Shown piece by piece: positions 47,631-56,175 of a stretch of DNA of 64,000 nt (position 1 is the stretch's first letter; every line of letters starts with the position of its first letter). A program made the position numbers and the translations under genes. This DNA is from JBBDLF01 sp040879025 (lineage in GTDB: Bacteria; Pseudomonadota; Gammaproteobacteria; Pseudomonadales; Pseudohongiellaceae). Location: the NCBI GenBank assembly GCA_040879025.1, contig JBBDLF010000001.1, forward strand, positions 146,714 through 210,713. The letters are read 5' to 3'. The notes beneath the pieces are model-generated. The model did not search any database. It was not told the origin of the DNA and saw nothing but the letters and a program-made list of their open reading frames with translations.

Positions 47631-48350
47631 ATGGAAATCCTGCTAGCTGTCCTGGTTATCGTACTGGGTTCGTACGTGCAAAGCACGGCGGGTTTCGGGC
47701 TGGCGATTATTGCCGCTCCGGTTCTGTTCTTCCTTGATCCGGCCTATGTGCCTGTCCCTATCACGCTCTGCGCTCTGGCCCTGTCCTTGGCCAACGCGCA
47801 TTTTCACCGTGCGTCCATTTCCTTTCGCGGCCTCCAGTGTGCACTGGCCGGGCGTGTGCCCGGCTCGCTGGCGGGTGCATTCCTGCTGGTGTGGATTGAG
47901 CCGCGCTGGCTTGCCCTGTGGCTGGGGCTGTCCGTGCTGGTCGCGGTAGTGATCAGCGTTCGGGCCATCCCCATCAAACCTACCTCCGGAGCCATGTTCA
48001 CAGCCGGGTTCCTCTCTGGGTTTATGGGGACAAGCACCTCAATCGGCGGCCCTCCCATGGCCTTGATCATGCAGCACCAGCGGGCCCACTTTATCCGTGC
48101 CAATCTGGCGGCGTTCTTTGTGGTCAGTTGCCTGATTTCCCTGGTGGTTCTGGTCCCAACCGATCATTTTTCGCGACAGCAAATTCTGTTGTCTCTGCCC
48201 TTGTTACCCGCCACCCTGATAGGATATTGGCTGGCCCGGCGCACCTGGCACAGGGTTTCCGCCAACCGCCTGAGGCTGGCCACGCTGGTGCTGTGTACCG
48301 TGTCCGGACTCGCGGCGGTGGCAAGTTTCTGGCTGGATTGGCGGCCCTGA
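47631..48350 (+). CDS. TauE/SafE family membrane transporter (possible sulfite/sulfonate exporter)
   Basis: A 239-residue membrane protein with about seven hydrophobic helices and the duplicated TauE/SafE pattern: first GSYVQSTAGFGLAIIAAPVLF, second GFLSGFMGTSTSIGGPPMALI. Family members export sulfoacetate, sulfite or related anions. The neighbouring rhodanese supports a sulfur-linked role, but the substrate is inferred. No clear promoter between the two genes; cotranscription is likely. Confidence 0.87.
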   Translation: MEILLAVLVIVLGSYVQSTAGFGLAIIAAPVLFFLDPAYVPVPITLCALALSLANAHFHRASISFRGLQCALAGRVPGSLAGAFLLVWIEPRWLALWLGLSVLVAVVISVRAIPIKPTSGAMFTAGFLSGFMGTSTSIGGPPMALIMQHQRAHFIRANLAAFFVVSCLISLVVLVPTDHFSRQQILLSLPLLPATLIGYWLARRTWHRVSANRLRLATLVLCTVSGLAAVASFWLDWRP

Positions 48351-48449
48351 CGGTGGAGTTTCCTTATTTCATGAATCTTGAGGTACACTCTCTGTGGTTA
48401 GACTTGTTTTTTAATAATAAAATTCAAGTTCCACGAACGAGGAGGAATT

Positions 48450-48830
48450 ATGAAGTCAGGTTTGATAAGGAATTTTATGGCGATCGTCGCTATCAGTGCT
48501 TTTTCACAATTTGCACTGGCTGCCGATGAGGATGCCGCCGAAGCGATAGCCGGTATACTGGTTGATCTCAACCACTTCCCGTCGGACGCCGAGAAGCAGA
48601 CTTTGATGGGAATCAGCAATGATTCAAGCAACAGCGAAGCCATGCAGACCATCGCGATGGCCATTCACGACATGCAGCATCAGGTGTCTGGACCGAACGC
48701 GGACGCGCTGAACCAGATCGTCACCAACGATTCCGCCAGCGAAGAAGCCAGGAAACTCGCCGAAATTGTTCTGGGGATTACGCATATGCCCAGCGCAGAC
48801 GCGAAAGCTGAATTGCAGGCCATGATTTAG
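48450..48830 (+). CDS. Small exported three-repeat protein, function unknown
   Basis: A 126-residue protein with a strong GAGGAGG site and a signal peptide (MAIVAISAFSQFALA). The mature part is three copies of a roughly 35-residue helical repeat: AEAIAGILVDLNHFPSDAEK, AMQTIAMAIHDMQHQVSGPN and ARKLAEIVLGITHMPSADAK. Each has a hydrophobic helix, a His about ten residues in, a Pro/Gly turn, then an acidic helix. No family is known to me. A conserved His in each repeat hints at metal binding. It ends in a terminator hairpin, so it is monocistronic. Confidence 0.75.
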   Translation: MKSGLIRNFMAIVAISAFSQFALAADEDAAEAIAGILVDLNHFPSDAEKQTLMGISNDSSNSEAMQTIAMAIHDMQHQVSGPNADALNQIVTNDSASEEARKLAEIVLGITHMPSADAKAELQAMI

Positions 48831-48837
48831 GTCGTCG

Positions 48838-48878
48838 GGGTCTCCCGCGCCCCCACTGTTTTGCGGGGGCGGAGACCC
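48838..48878 (+). terminator. Stem-loop terminator after the three-repeat protein gene
   Basis: GGGTCTCC (48838-48845) pairs with GGAGACCC (48871-48878), and GCCCCC (48849-48854) with GGGGGC (48865-48870), with a 3-nt bulge. The T-rich GTTGTCTTTT follows. Eight nucleotides separate it from the stop codon. Confidence 0.75.
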
Positions 48879-49052
48879 GTTGTCTTTTCCCGCCTCCATT
48901 CACCGCCACTGGGGGGCTGTCGCGCGGTTGCAAGCTGGCAGCTCCGGGGGTCACTTTGGAATGGGAGAGGAGTGTGATATCCTCTGCCGTTCGTACTCGG
49001 GGCGTTGGTCCTGAAATCCTAAATAACACATTCAGAAACAGTGACTTACCTG

Positions 49053-49799
49053 ATGGCTGACTGGCCTTACAAAATAAGCATGGAATCCTTCCGCCGGGCG
49101 TGGCCCGCGCTGGAAGGCGAATTGCTGTGGCACAGCGTATTCGAGTTGCATAAAGATAAAATGCAGATAAAAAATGCGCATGTTGCCGTTGCCAACCTGG
49201 AAAAAATCTTCACCTGCACCTTCCGCCTCGCCAGTTCCAAGGGATTCCAGGCCATGAGCCTGAGAGATCTGGGGAACGAGACCGGAATCAGTATGGGCGG
49301 CCTCTACGCCTACATCGGCAGCAAGGACGATCTGGCCTCTGTCATCTCGGCGGTACTGAGTCGCAACATCGACCAGGTGATAGGGGGCGTTGCCCGGCAT
49401 AACCTGAGCCCCGTGCAGCGGTTGCAAGCCATCATCTATGGCGACATCTACATGAACGAGATCATGAGTTCGTGGTATTACTTCAGTTTTATGGAATCAA
49501 AGGGATTGCCGCGGGAAAAGCAGCAGCAAGCGAAAGAACTGGAACTGAACTTCGAATCCATGCTGGCGGACACGTTCAAGCTGGGCATGGCGCAGGGCAT
49601 GTTCAACTGTGACGATGTGGAATTACTCGCCTCAAACACAACTCACATGGTGCAGCAGTGGTATCTGAAACGCTGGAAATTCAAGTGCAGAAAGACGCCG
49701 ACCGAGACCTATTGCCGTTTCGTGTTCGGCAACGTGTTGCAGTCCCTGAATTATCAGGTTCCCGCCGTCGAAACGCCCAGACTCCAGACGCTCGCCTAG
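49053..49799 (+). CDS. TetR-family transcriptional regulator with N-terminal extension
   Basis: A 248-residue regulator. The DNA-binding domain lies at about residues 47-100: NLEKIFTCTFRLASSKGFQAMSLRDLGNETGISMGGLYAYIGSKDDL, given here in part as MSLRDLGNETGISMGGLY. It is preceded by an unusual 40-residue segment (WPYKISMESFRRAWPALEG) not found in ordinary TetR proteins, which start at the HTH. The start could also be GTG at 49041; neither has a good ribosome-binding site. The C-terminal ligand domain is typical in length. Target genes are unknown; it lies next to the repeat-containing intergenic stretch and an acyltransferase on the opposite strand. Confidence 0.85.
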   Translation: MADWPYKISMESFRRAWPALEGELLWHSVFELHKDKMQIKNAHVAVANLEKIFTCTFRLASSKGFQAMSLRDLGNETGISMGGLYAYIGSKDDLASVISAVLSRNIDQVIGGVARHNLSPVQRLQAIIYGDIYMNEIMSSWYYFSFMESKGLPREKQQQAKELELNFESMLADTFKLGMAQGMFNCDDVELLASNTTHMVQQWYLKRWKFKCRKTPTETYCRFVFGNVLQSLNYQVPAVETPRLQTLA

Positions 49800-49827
49800 C
49801 TCCCTAGCTCCCTAGCTCCTAGCTCCC
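49796..49827. repeat. Four tandem CTAGCTCC-type units
   Basis: Units CTAGCTCC (49796-49803), CTAGCTCC (49804-49811), CTAGCTC (49812-49818) and CTAGCTCCC (49819-49827) run on from the stop codon of the TetR gene. Short low-complexity repeat in a convergent intergenic space; no function is apparent. Confidence 0.7.
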
Positions 49828-49900
49828 AACCGGATTCCGCGCACCGACCCCGATTTCGGCGTATTCCCGCTCCCGACTCGTGTTTCCCTGCGCGATCATG

Positions 49901-50476
49901 TCAGGCATTTTCGGGACAGATTCCTGTCTTTTGTCCATAGAACTCATGAATAGCCGCCAGATCCGCATCAATGTCGCCACTCGGGTAGAACAGTTTTGCG
50001 ATGCCGGCCTCTTTTTTTGCCGCGTCGACGTAGCCCAGCATAATCGGAACATCGGCATTGACGGCAATATGATAGAACCCGGTTTTCCAGCGCTCCACCT
50101 TGCGGCGGGTGCCTTCGGGTGGAATAAGTACCACCAGGTTTTTATGGCATTCAAACTGCCGCACGGTCTGATCCACCACCTTGCCTGGCCGGGAACGGTC
50201 GATGGGTATGCCGCCCAGCCACTGCATCAGGCCGCCGAAGGGAAACCTGAACAGCGTATTCTTGCCCATCCAGAAAACTTCCATGCGTAACTGCAGTACC
50301 ACCAGCAGCATGATCGGGAAATCCCAGTTACTGGTATGAGGGGCGCCGATCAGCACAAAGCGCGGGTCGGCAATCGGGTCGCCCACCGCTTTCCAGCCAC
50401 TGAGCTTCAGTAGCAACATCGCCACGGCGCGCAACAGGGGGGTGAGCAGCGGAGTGGAGAAAACCGTGGTTCGCAT
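49901..50476 (-). CDS. Lysophospholipid acyltransferase-like protein (PlsC family)
   Basis: A 191-residue protein of the 1-acylglycerol-3-phosphate acyltransferase superfamily. Motif I HTSNWD (the H-x4-D charge-relay) follows LIGAPHTSNWD, and motif III IPPEGTRRKVERWKTG contains the EGTR acceptor-binding block. The N-terminus has one likely membrane helix (LTPLLRAVAMLLLKL). I chose the ATG at 50476, as the longer frame adds 63 low-quality residues. It lies 7 bp beyond the end of the nitroreductase gene on the same strand. The acceptor is unknown. Confidence 0.85.
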   Translation of the reverse strand: MRTTVFSTPLLTPLLRAVAMLLLKLSGWKAVGDPIADPRFVLIGAPHTSNWDFPIMLLVVLQLRMEVFWMGKNTLFRFPFGGLMQWLGGIPIDRSRPGKVVDQTVRQFECHKNLVVLIPPEGTRRKVERWKTGFYHIAVNADVPIMLGYVDAAKKEAGIAKLFYPSGDIDADLAAIHEFYGQKTGICPENA

Positions 50477-50483
50477 AACCGAC

Positions 50484-51038
50484 CTACCAGTTCTGAAAGT
50501 AGGCGTCGATATCCGGCTCGGGTAATCGCTTGGTGGCGCCGCTGATCTGACCCAGATACAGAAACGCGATGATCTTTTCATTGGCCGCCAGCCCCAGACC
50601 TTCCCTGACCACGGGATTGAATGCCATCGGTCCGGTCCGCCAGATGGCGCCGATGTTCTGGGCAAATGCTGCCAGCAGCATGTTCTGAGTGGCTGCGCCG
50701 GCTGAAAGGTCCTGTTCTATTTCCGGAACCTTGGGATTGTAGTGATAGCTGGAAATTGTGACCACGATAACCGGTGCGCGAAAGGGCTTGAGCCGCAGGC
50801 TTTGAAGTTTTTCCGCACTGATTTCCGGGTTGTCGCTTTGGGCCGCGCAGGCAAACAGTTCGCCGAGCCTGGCACGGGAATCGCCTCTGATAACCAGAAA
50901 CCGCCAGGGACGCTGTACCGCGTGATCGGCGGCCCGGAAGGCGGCCCGGAAGATATTTTTCAGACTACTCTCGCCTGGAGCTGGATCGGAAAGTTTGGGG
51001 ATCGATGTTCTGTTATGCAGGGCGTACAAAGCTTCCAC
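50484..51038 (-). CDS. Nitroreductase family protein (YdjA-like)
   Basis: FMN-dependent flavoprotein, 184 residues. I choose GTG at 51038 (VEALYALHNRTSIPKLSDP) because it has the family N-terminus HNRxSxPKL and an AGGA sequence about ten bases ahead; the longer frame is unlike the family. Typical elements are RAAFRAADHAVQRPWRFLVI near the FMN site and AAATQNMLLAAFAQNIGAIWRTG. Length matches E. coli YdjA, which is a small nitroreductase. It overlaps none of its neighbours and is probably cotranscribed with the acyltransferase gene. Substrate unknown. Confidence 0.88.
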   Translation of the reverse strand: MEALYALHNRTSIPKLSDPAPGESSLKNIFRAAFRAADHAVQRPWRFLVIRGDSRARLGELFACAAQSDNPEISAEKLQSLRLKPFRAPVIVVTISSYHYNPKVPEIEQDLSAGAATQNMLLAAFAQNIGAIWRTGPMAFNPVVREGLGLAANEKIIAFLYLGQISGATKRLPEPDIDAYFQNW

Positions 51039-51258
51039 GTGTGATTCCTGAAGAAAAGGGCTGTGCGGGGGGCTGGATTGTAGCTCAAAAAAACTGCCTG
51101 CCAGCCGGCAAATCGTAAAAATGGTAATTATTCCCACGTCGATTGATGATATACTTTTTTGCTGGCGCGTCGATAGTTAGGCTGAGTTTTTCAGTCGCCG
51201 GGAGACCGCGATTTCCCATAGCACGCTTATTTTCAGGACAAGCAGGACGGACGGTTTA

Positions 51259-52869
51259 ATGAATTCCAGGGCAGACGTCATAGCAAACAGCACGGAACAA
51301 CCGGTATACCCCCGACACAAGTCACGCTGGTTCGGGTCGGTAAAGCGCGAAAAACTGCGTGTGCTTTTCAGTTTCTATTCCCCAGACGGTAACGAGATCG
51401 CGATGCCCATCGCAGCCATGTCCGCCTACCTGAAGCGTGACTTCCCGTGGGTGGATGTGTTACTGGAGCCGGTCTTGATCCTGCGCGATGAAGAAAAATA
51501 TTCCCCAGCCAATTATGCTAATACTATCAATGAGTTAAAGCCTGATCTTATAGCCTTTTCTGTTATGAGTCCGCACTGGTTTCCTATGGAGCCTTACTTT
51601 GCGGAATTGAAAAAACTGATGCCCACGGTGCCGATTCTTATCGGCGGATATCAGGCGATGCTGTCCCAGGACGAAACCATCGCCAATCCCGATGTGGATT
51701 ATATCTGCGTTGGCGATGGCGAATATGCGATGGGGAATATTGTACAGCATCTGCGCGGCAGCAAGGACGGCCCGGCAGACGGTATGTGGGAGAAGCTGAT
51801 TGACGGCTCCGTGTTCAAGACCGAGCCGCATCAGAACGGTGATCTGGCGGCGCTGCCGTTTCCCGATTACGATATTTTCGCCCGCGCCGACGGTTTCAAT
51901 GACGTCAATTCCTCCATCTTCGGACCCAAGGGCAAGCTGGTGCTGCCGGTCATGACGGGGCGGGGCTGTCCCTACCGCTGCACCTATTGCTGCAATACCC
52001 CCATCCTGGAAGGCTGGAAGCAGAAGAAGACGTTCTTGCGAAAATACGAGCCGGAAGCGATGGTGGATGAGCTTATTCGGTTGAGGGACAAGTATGGAGT
52101 GGGCTACTTCGAGTTCTGGGATGAACTGTTCCTGTCCAACCTCAAGTTCGTCAAGGCTTTCTTTGAAATCTATAAAGTGAAACTGAAACTCCCCTTTTCC
52201 ATCAATTCCCGGGTGGAAGTGATGAGCGAGGAATTCTGCCAGAGTGCGGCCGAAGCCGGCTGTCACACAATCTGGTTCGGTATTGAGAGCGGCGACGAAA
52301 CCTACCGTACCCAGATGCTGGGCCGCAAGATGAAAAACCAGCAGATCATTGACGCCGCCGAGAATTGCAAGCGCGCGGGGATCAACCGACTGACTTTCAA
52401 TATCGTCGGCATGCCTCATGAGACGGCCGCGAATATGCGTGAAACCTTGCGCCTGAACAAGCTCATTTCACCTGAACACTTCTTCTTTTTCCCGTACATC
52501 CCGCTACGCGGCACACCACTGTACAACATAGCCAAGGAAGCCGGGTTGTTGTCAACTGAAAAAAAGAATTTGCATTATTTATCAGCAGCTAATGACAATC
52601 ACTTCACGTTAAATCTTAAAGAAGTACCCGAACTGTTATGCGAAGAGGAATACAGCGAAATCTGTGTGGAGATGATGACGTTCCAGCAAGCCAACAACCG
52701 GCTGAGCTATTCCGACAGCGATGGCATCGGGGACGTGGCCACCGTGGCGGATAAAAGCTTCACCCTGGTGGACCCGGACCCGCCGGCAGTGACCGAGGAC
52801 GTTCCTGTCGCCATCCCGGAAAAGCGGCCATCGCTGTTCTCGGGTATCTCCAACCTGTTTCGCAGTTAG
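51259..52869 (+). CDS. B12-binding-type radical SAM protein
   Basis: A 536-residue enzyme of the B12-binding radical SAM group. The N-terminal part (about 30-180) resembles a cobalamin-binding Rossmann domain (LIAFSVMSPHWFPMEPYFAELKK; VPILIGGYQAML; VGDGEYAM), though a canonical D-x-H-x-x-G is not seen, so B12 binding is unconfirmed. The radical SAM motif C-x3-C-x2-C is GRGCPYRCTYCCNTPIL at about residues 235-250. The C-terminal tail is proline-rich. Members modify lipids, hopanoids or peptides. It is not in an operon and is divergent from the nitroreductase gene. Function unknown. Confidence 0.8.
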   Translation: MNSRADVIANSTEQPVYPRHKSRWFGSVKREKLRVLFSFYSPDGNEIAMPIAAMSAYLKRDFPWVDVLLEPVLILRDEEKYSPANYANTINELKPDLIAFSVMSPHWFPMEPYFAELKKLMPTVPILIGGYQAMLSQDETIANPDVDYICVGDGEYAMGNIVQHLRGSKDGPADGMWEKLIDGSVFKTEPHQNGDLAALPFPDYDIFARADGFNDVNSSIFGPKGKLVLPVMTGRGCPYRCTYCCNTPILEGWKQKKTFLRKYEPEAMVDELIRLRDKYGVGYFEFWDELFLSNLKFVKAFFEIYKVKLKLPFSINSRVEVMSEEFCQSAAEAGCHTIWFGIESGDETYRTQMLGRKMKNQQIIDAAENCKRAGINRLTFNIVGMPHETAANMRETLRLNKLISPEHFFFFPYIPLRGTPLYNIAKEAGLLSTEKKNLHYLSAANDNHFTLNLKEVPELLCEEEYSEICVEMMTFQQANNRLSYSDSDGIGDVATVADKSFTLVDPDPPAVTEDVPVAIPEKRPSLFSGISNLFRS

Positions 52870-52925
52870 TTCACAGATCAGCTTAGAGAGGCTCCGAACA
52901 CGCTTTCCCCGGTGATACGCCGACG

Positions 52926-54299
52926 TCAGGCAGCGTTTTCCACGAGAGCCTCTTCGCCGGTCAGGGCTTTGCGAAACGCCCGCCACGAGATCAATGCCAT
53001 CAATGCGTTTCCCAGCAGGGCGCCGCCGAAGAATCCTGGCAGCCCGAACTGCTGACTTCCCAGCCATGCCAATGGCACATAAAAGACAAAAAACCGGGCC
53101 ACGCTGAGATAGAGTGCCGCAAAGGGGCGATGCAGGGCGTTCAACGCCGAGTTGGTCAGGATGATTACGCCCTGCAGGCCGTAACCGAGCGGCAGAATCC
53201 AGATGAATAGTTTGATGACGCGGATCACTTCCGGATCGTCGGAGAAAAGTAATGCGATCAGCCCGGCACCCAGTGCCAGGGCCACATAGACAAGCAGTTG
53301 CCAGACCAGAATGAAACGGACGGAGATACGGTAGGCCTCGGCGACGCGGTCCATGCGTCCGGCACCGTAGTTCTGGCTGACCAGGGGCGGCAGGGTGGTG
53401 GACATGGCCAGAATGATCAGTGTGGCGATGGGTTCAATCCGTGCGCCGACGCCGAATGCGGCCACCGCGGTTTCACCGTAACCGGCGGCGATTGCTGTCA
53501 TCACGCCCGCCGCCACCGGTGTCAACATATTGGCGCCGGCCGCCGGCACACCGATCCGCAGCATCTCGCGACTGGAGTTGATCAACACGCTGCGGCCGGG
53601 CATGACGCGGCTGATCATTTCCAGCTTGAATGCGAGCAGATAAACGAGATAGGCGATGCTGACCACCCATGCGATGACGGTAGCAACCGCGGCGCCGGCA
53701 ATCCCCATCGCGGGAACCGGACCCAGACCAAAAATCAGAATCGGGTCAAGCACCGCGTTCAACAGCCCGCTTACGGCCATCAAAATACTGGGAGTCTTGG
53801 TGTCGCCGCAGGCGCGCAACACACTATTGGCGGTCATCATCGCCACGAGCATCACACTGCCGGGTAACCAGATCACCATATAAGCACGTATAGGGTCGAG
53901 CATCTGTTCACTGGCGCCCATGAGGATAAAAATATCGTCCATGAAGTAGCGGGCGAGCAGGGTGACGACGCAAGCGATGAGGATGGACAGGTAGTTGGTG
54001 ACTGTAGCCGCTTCCTTTGCTTTGGCATACTCGCCGCGTCCCATGTATTTGGCGACCACGGCCGATGTGCCAATGCCCAAACCAATAGCCAGGCTGATGA
54101 CAGCGAAAGTAACCGGAAAGGTGAAGCTGATGGCGGTGAGCGATTCGGTGCCGAGCAGACTGATAAACACAGTGTCCACCAGGCTGAAGGTAAACAGCAT
54201 CAGCATGCCCAGAATCATCGGCGTGGTCATGCGGACGAGGGACTGGGCAATGGGGCCGTGAATCAGAGACTGGCTGTGGTTACGCGTTCTTTCCTGCAT
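52926..54299 (-). CDS. MATE family efflux transporter
   Basis: A 457-residue, 12-helix multidrug and toxin extrusion-type transporter driven by proton or sodium gradients. Typical repeats are PLARMTTPMILGMLMLFTFSLVDTVFI-like start (SLVRMTTPMILGMLML) and GTESLTAISFTFPVTF; the second half has AFGVGARIEPIATLIILAMS and SQNYGAGRMDRVAEAYR. It is closest in layout to NorM/DinF-like pumps. Convergent with the radical SAM gene. The substrate is unknown. Confidence 0.92.
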   Translation of the reverse strand: MQERTRNHSQSLIHGPIAQSLVRMTTPMILGMLMLFTFSLVDTVFISLLGTESLTAISFTFPVTFAVISLAIGLGIGTSAVVAKYMGRGEYAKAKEAATVTNYLSILIACVVTLLARYFMDDIFILMGASEQMLDPIRAYMVIWLPGSVMLVAMMTANSVLRACGDTKTPSILMAVSGLLNAVLDPILIFGLGPVPAMGIAGAAVATVIAWVVSIAYLVYLLAFKLEMISRVMPGRSVLINSSREMLRIGVPAAGANMLTPVAAGVMTAIAAGYGETAVAAFGVGARIEPIATLIILAMSTTLPPLVSQNYGAGRMDRVAEAYRISVRFILVWQLLVYVALALGAGLIALLFSDDPEVIRVIKLFIWILPLGYGLQGVIILTNSALNALHRPFAALYLSVARFFVFYVPLAWLGSQQFGLPGFFGGALLGNALMALISWRAFRKALTGEEALVENAA

Positions 54300-54432
54300 C
54301 GCCTATTATTTTTTCTGTCTTCCAATGGATAGACTCATTTGCACGTGCCTATATATACCGCAATTCCCCCTATAAATTTCGCCTGACACAGAATATTGCA
54401 TTCCGGCGTCGCAGGGGGTCCACCGTCACGCA

Positions 54433-55206
54433 TTACAGTTTGCGTCGGGCCTGCAGCAGTTGTTTCAGACACTTGGGATTGCCGAAGAATACCTCACTGC
54501 CGGCGAAAGGGTCGGCGCCGCCGGCTTCATCCGTGATCAGTCCGCCGGATTCCTGCAAAATCAGGGTTGCCGCACCGAGTTGTAGGGGGTCGGTGCCTTC
54601 TATCCAACCCGCGTCGGTTCGGCCAGCCGCGTTGTACACCATATCGAGCGAGGCGCAGCCGCTGATGCGGACGCCGCAGTTCTGGTCCGCCAGATAACGT
54701 ATCAGGGACGTGGCGGTGCCGGCGGTCTTATCCGGTTCATGAATCGAGGCCATGCCTTTTTCCAGATCAGGCGTGTTGCTGACACGGATGCGTTTGCCAT
54801 TGAGTCGGGCGCCGGCGCCCCGGCTGGCGGTAAACTCTTCATCCAGCAACGGATTGACCAGCACGGCATGGGTGATGCGATGTTTGATCTGGCAGGCTAT
54901 GCTGACGGTATGGTGAGGCAACCCGCGCATGAAATTGGCGTTTCCGTCGACAGGGTCGATTAACCAGAGCGTGTCGGGATCTTCCCCTTCAACCAATCCG
55001 GATACCCGGGAATTAAATCCGTGGCTGGGAAAGGCTTTCTGCAGTTGCTGGAGAATCAGGTAGTTCACATCATGATGAACCGATGTGATGAAACGACCGC
55101 CGGAATCCTCGATAACCCGAACACGGTCGAGCCGCTCCGATGCCTGTATGATGGTTTTTGCCGCCTCGCGGGCGGCGCGCAACGCGAGATTAACAAGTGC
55201 GTGCAT
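54433..55206 (-). CDS. suhB: SuhB-like inositol monophosphatase family protein with lost catalytic ligands
   Basis: A 257-residue SuhB homologue at the normal place divergent from trmJ. It aligns without gaps over its first 90 residues to E. coli SuhB, with WLIDPVDG for WVIDPLDG (D84 and D87 kept). But the E. coli E67-E68 (TEESG) are R67-V68 here, D44 is H44, T89 is N89, and the C-terminal metal/substrate aspartate of the WDFAAG motif is Q209 (PLQLGAA). The comparison uses my recall of E. coli SuhB. Two of four metal ligands are gone, so phosphatase activity is doubtful while its antitermination (rRNA Nus complex) role could remain. ATG at 55206 matches SuhB start MHALVNLALRAAREA. Confidence 0.85.
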   Translation of the reverse strand: MHALVNLALRAAREAAKTIIQASERLDRVRVIEDSGGRFITSVHHDVNYLILQQLQKAFPSHGFNSRVSGLVEGEDPDTLWLIDPVDGNANFMRGLPHHTVSIACQIKHRITHAVLVNPLLDEEFTASRGAGARLNGKRIRVSNTPDLEKGMASIHEPDKTAGTATSLIRYLADQNCGVRISGCASLDMVYNAAGRTDAGWIEGTDPLQLGAATLILQESGGLITDEAGGADPFAGSEVFFGNPKCLKQLLQARRKL

Positions 55207-55417
55207 AGGGTGTCTGTTTCCGGAATGTAGTCGTAGGCTGATTACTGTAACCAGACAGGTAACCCGGACACGACAGGCGCGAACAGGTCCATGACAAAGC
55301 CACGTCATGATACCAGTTACCCACCCGCCGTGACCAGATTGCCAGTGAGCCCGGTTCGGCGGCGATGGAAACTGCTATAATGCCGGCCCTTGTGGCAACC
55401 ACGGGCGTCCGTTCCCA

Positions 55418-56164
55418 ATGTTTGACTTCAACAATATCCGGATAGTACTGGTGGACACCACCCACCCCGGCAATATTGGCGCGACCGCCCGCGCCATGAA
55501 AAATATGGGGCTGAAACACTTGTCGCTGGTGTCACCACAACGCTTTCCCGACGGCGTGGCGACCGGCCGTGCGGTCTCCGCGGTGGATATTCTTGACAAT
55601 GCGGTAGTGGTGGATACCCTGCCGGCGGCGATAACCGACTGCGGCCTGGTCATCGGAGCCAGCGCACGGGACCGGCGCATTCCGTGGCCCACCCTGTTAC
55701 CTGAACAATGCGCCGACATGGTTACTGCGGACAGTGGTCATAACAAGGTGGCTTTGGTGTTCGGGCGTGAGGACCGGGGGCTGACCAATGAAGAGTTGCA
55801 GTTGTGTCACTACCACGTACAGATTCCCGCCAATGAAAATTACAGTTCACTGAATCTGGCCTCCGCCGTGATGATTATCTGCTACGAGTTGCGCCGGGCA
55901 TCGATGCGCGCCGCCGGGTCGCCAACCCCCCATCCGGAAGACAACTGGGACATTGAGCGTGCCACCGGGGAACAGATGGAGCAGTTTTATGAACACCTGG
56001 AGCGGGTGCTGATTGCCATCGACTTTCACAAACCGGAGACACCGCGTCAGTTGATGCAACGCATGCGGCGGCTGTTCGGTCGGGTGCGGGTGGACAACAT
56101 GGAAGTCAATATCCTGCGGGGCATACTAAGCCACGTGGAATACCATATTGACAAGGCGCAATAG
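55418..56164 (+). CDS. trmJ: tRNA (cytidine/uridine-2'-O-)-methyltransferase TrmJ
   Basis: Methylates the ribose of tRNA position 32. The 248-residue SPOUT-fold enzyme starts MFDFNNIRIVLVDTTHPGNIGATARAMKNMGLKHL, with motif-1 THPGNIGATARAMKNMG, the SAM-binding knot segment FGREDRGLTNEEL, and IPANENYSSLNLASAV, which all mark TrmJ. The C-terminal region IDFHKPETPRQLMQRMRRLFGR is the TrmJ-specific tail. It is divergent from suhB, the same arrangement as in many gammaproteobacteria. Confidence 0.95.
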   Translation: MFDFNNIRIVLVDTTHPGNIGATARAMKNMGLKHLSLVSPQRFPDGVATGRAVSAVDILDNAVVVDTLPAAITDCGLVIGASARDRRIPWPTLLPEQCADMVTADSGHNKVALVFGREDRGLTNEELQLCHYHVQIPANENYSSLNLASAVMIICYELRRASMRAAGSPTPHPEDNWDIERATGEQMEQFYEHLERVLIAIDFHKPETPRQLMQRMRRLFGRVRVDNMEVNILRGILSHVEYHIDKAQ

Positions 56165-56175
56165 TAGATCAGACG

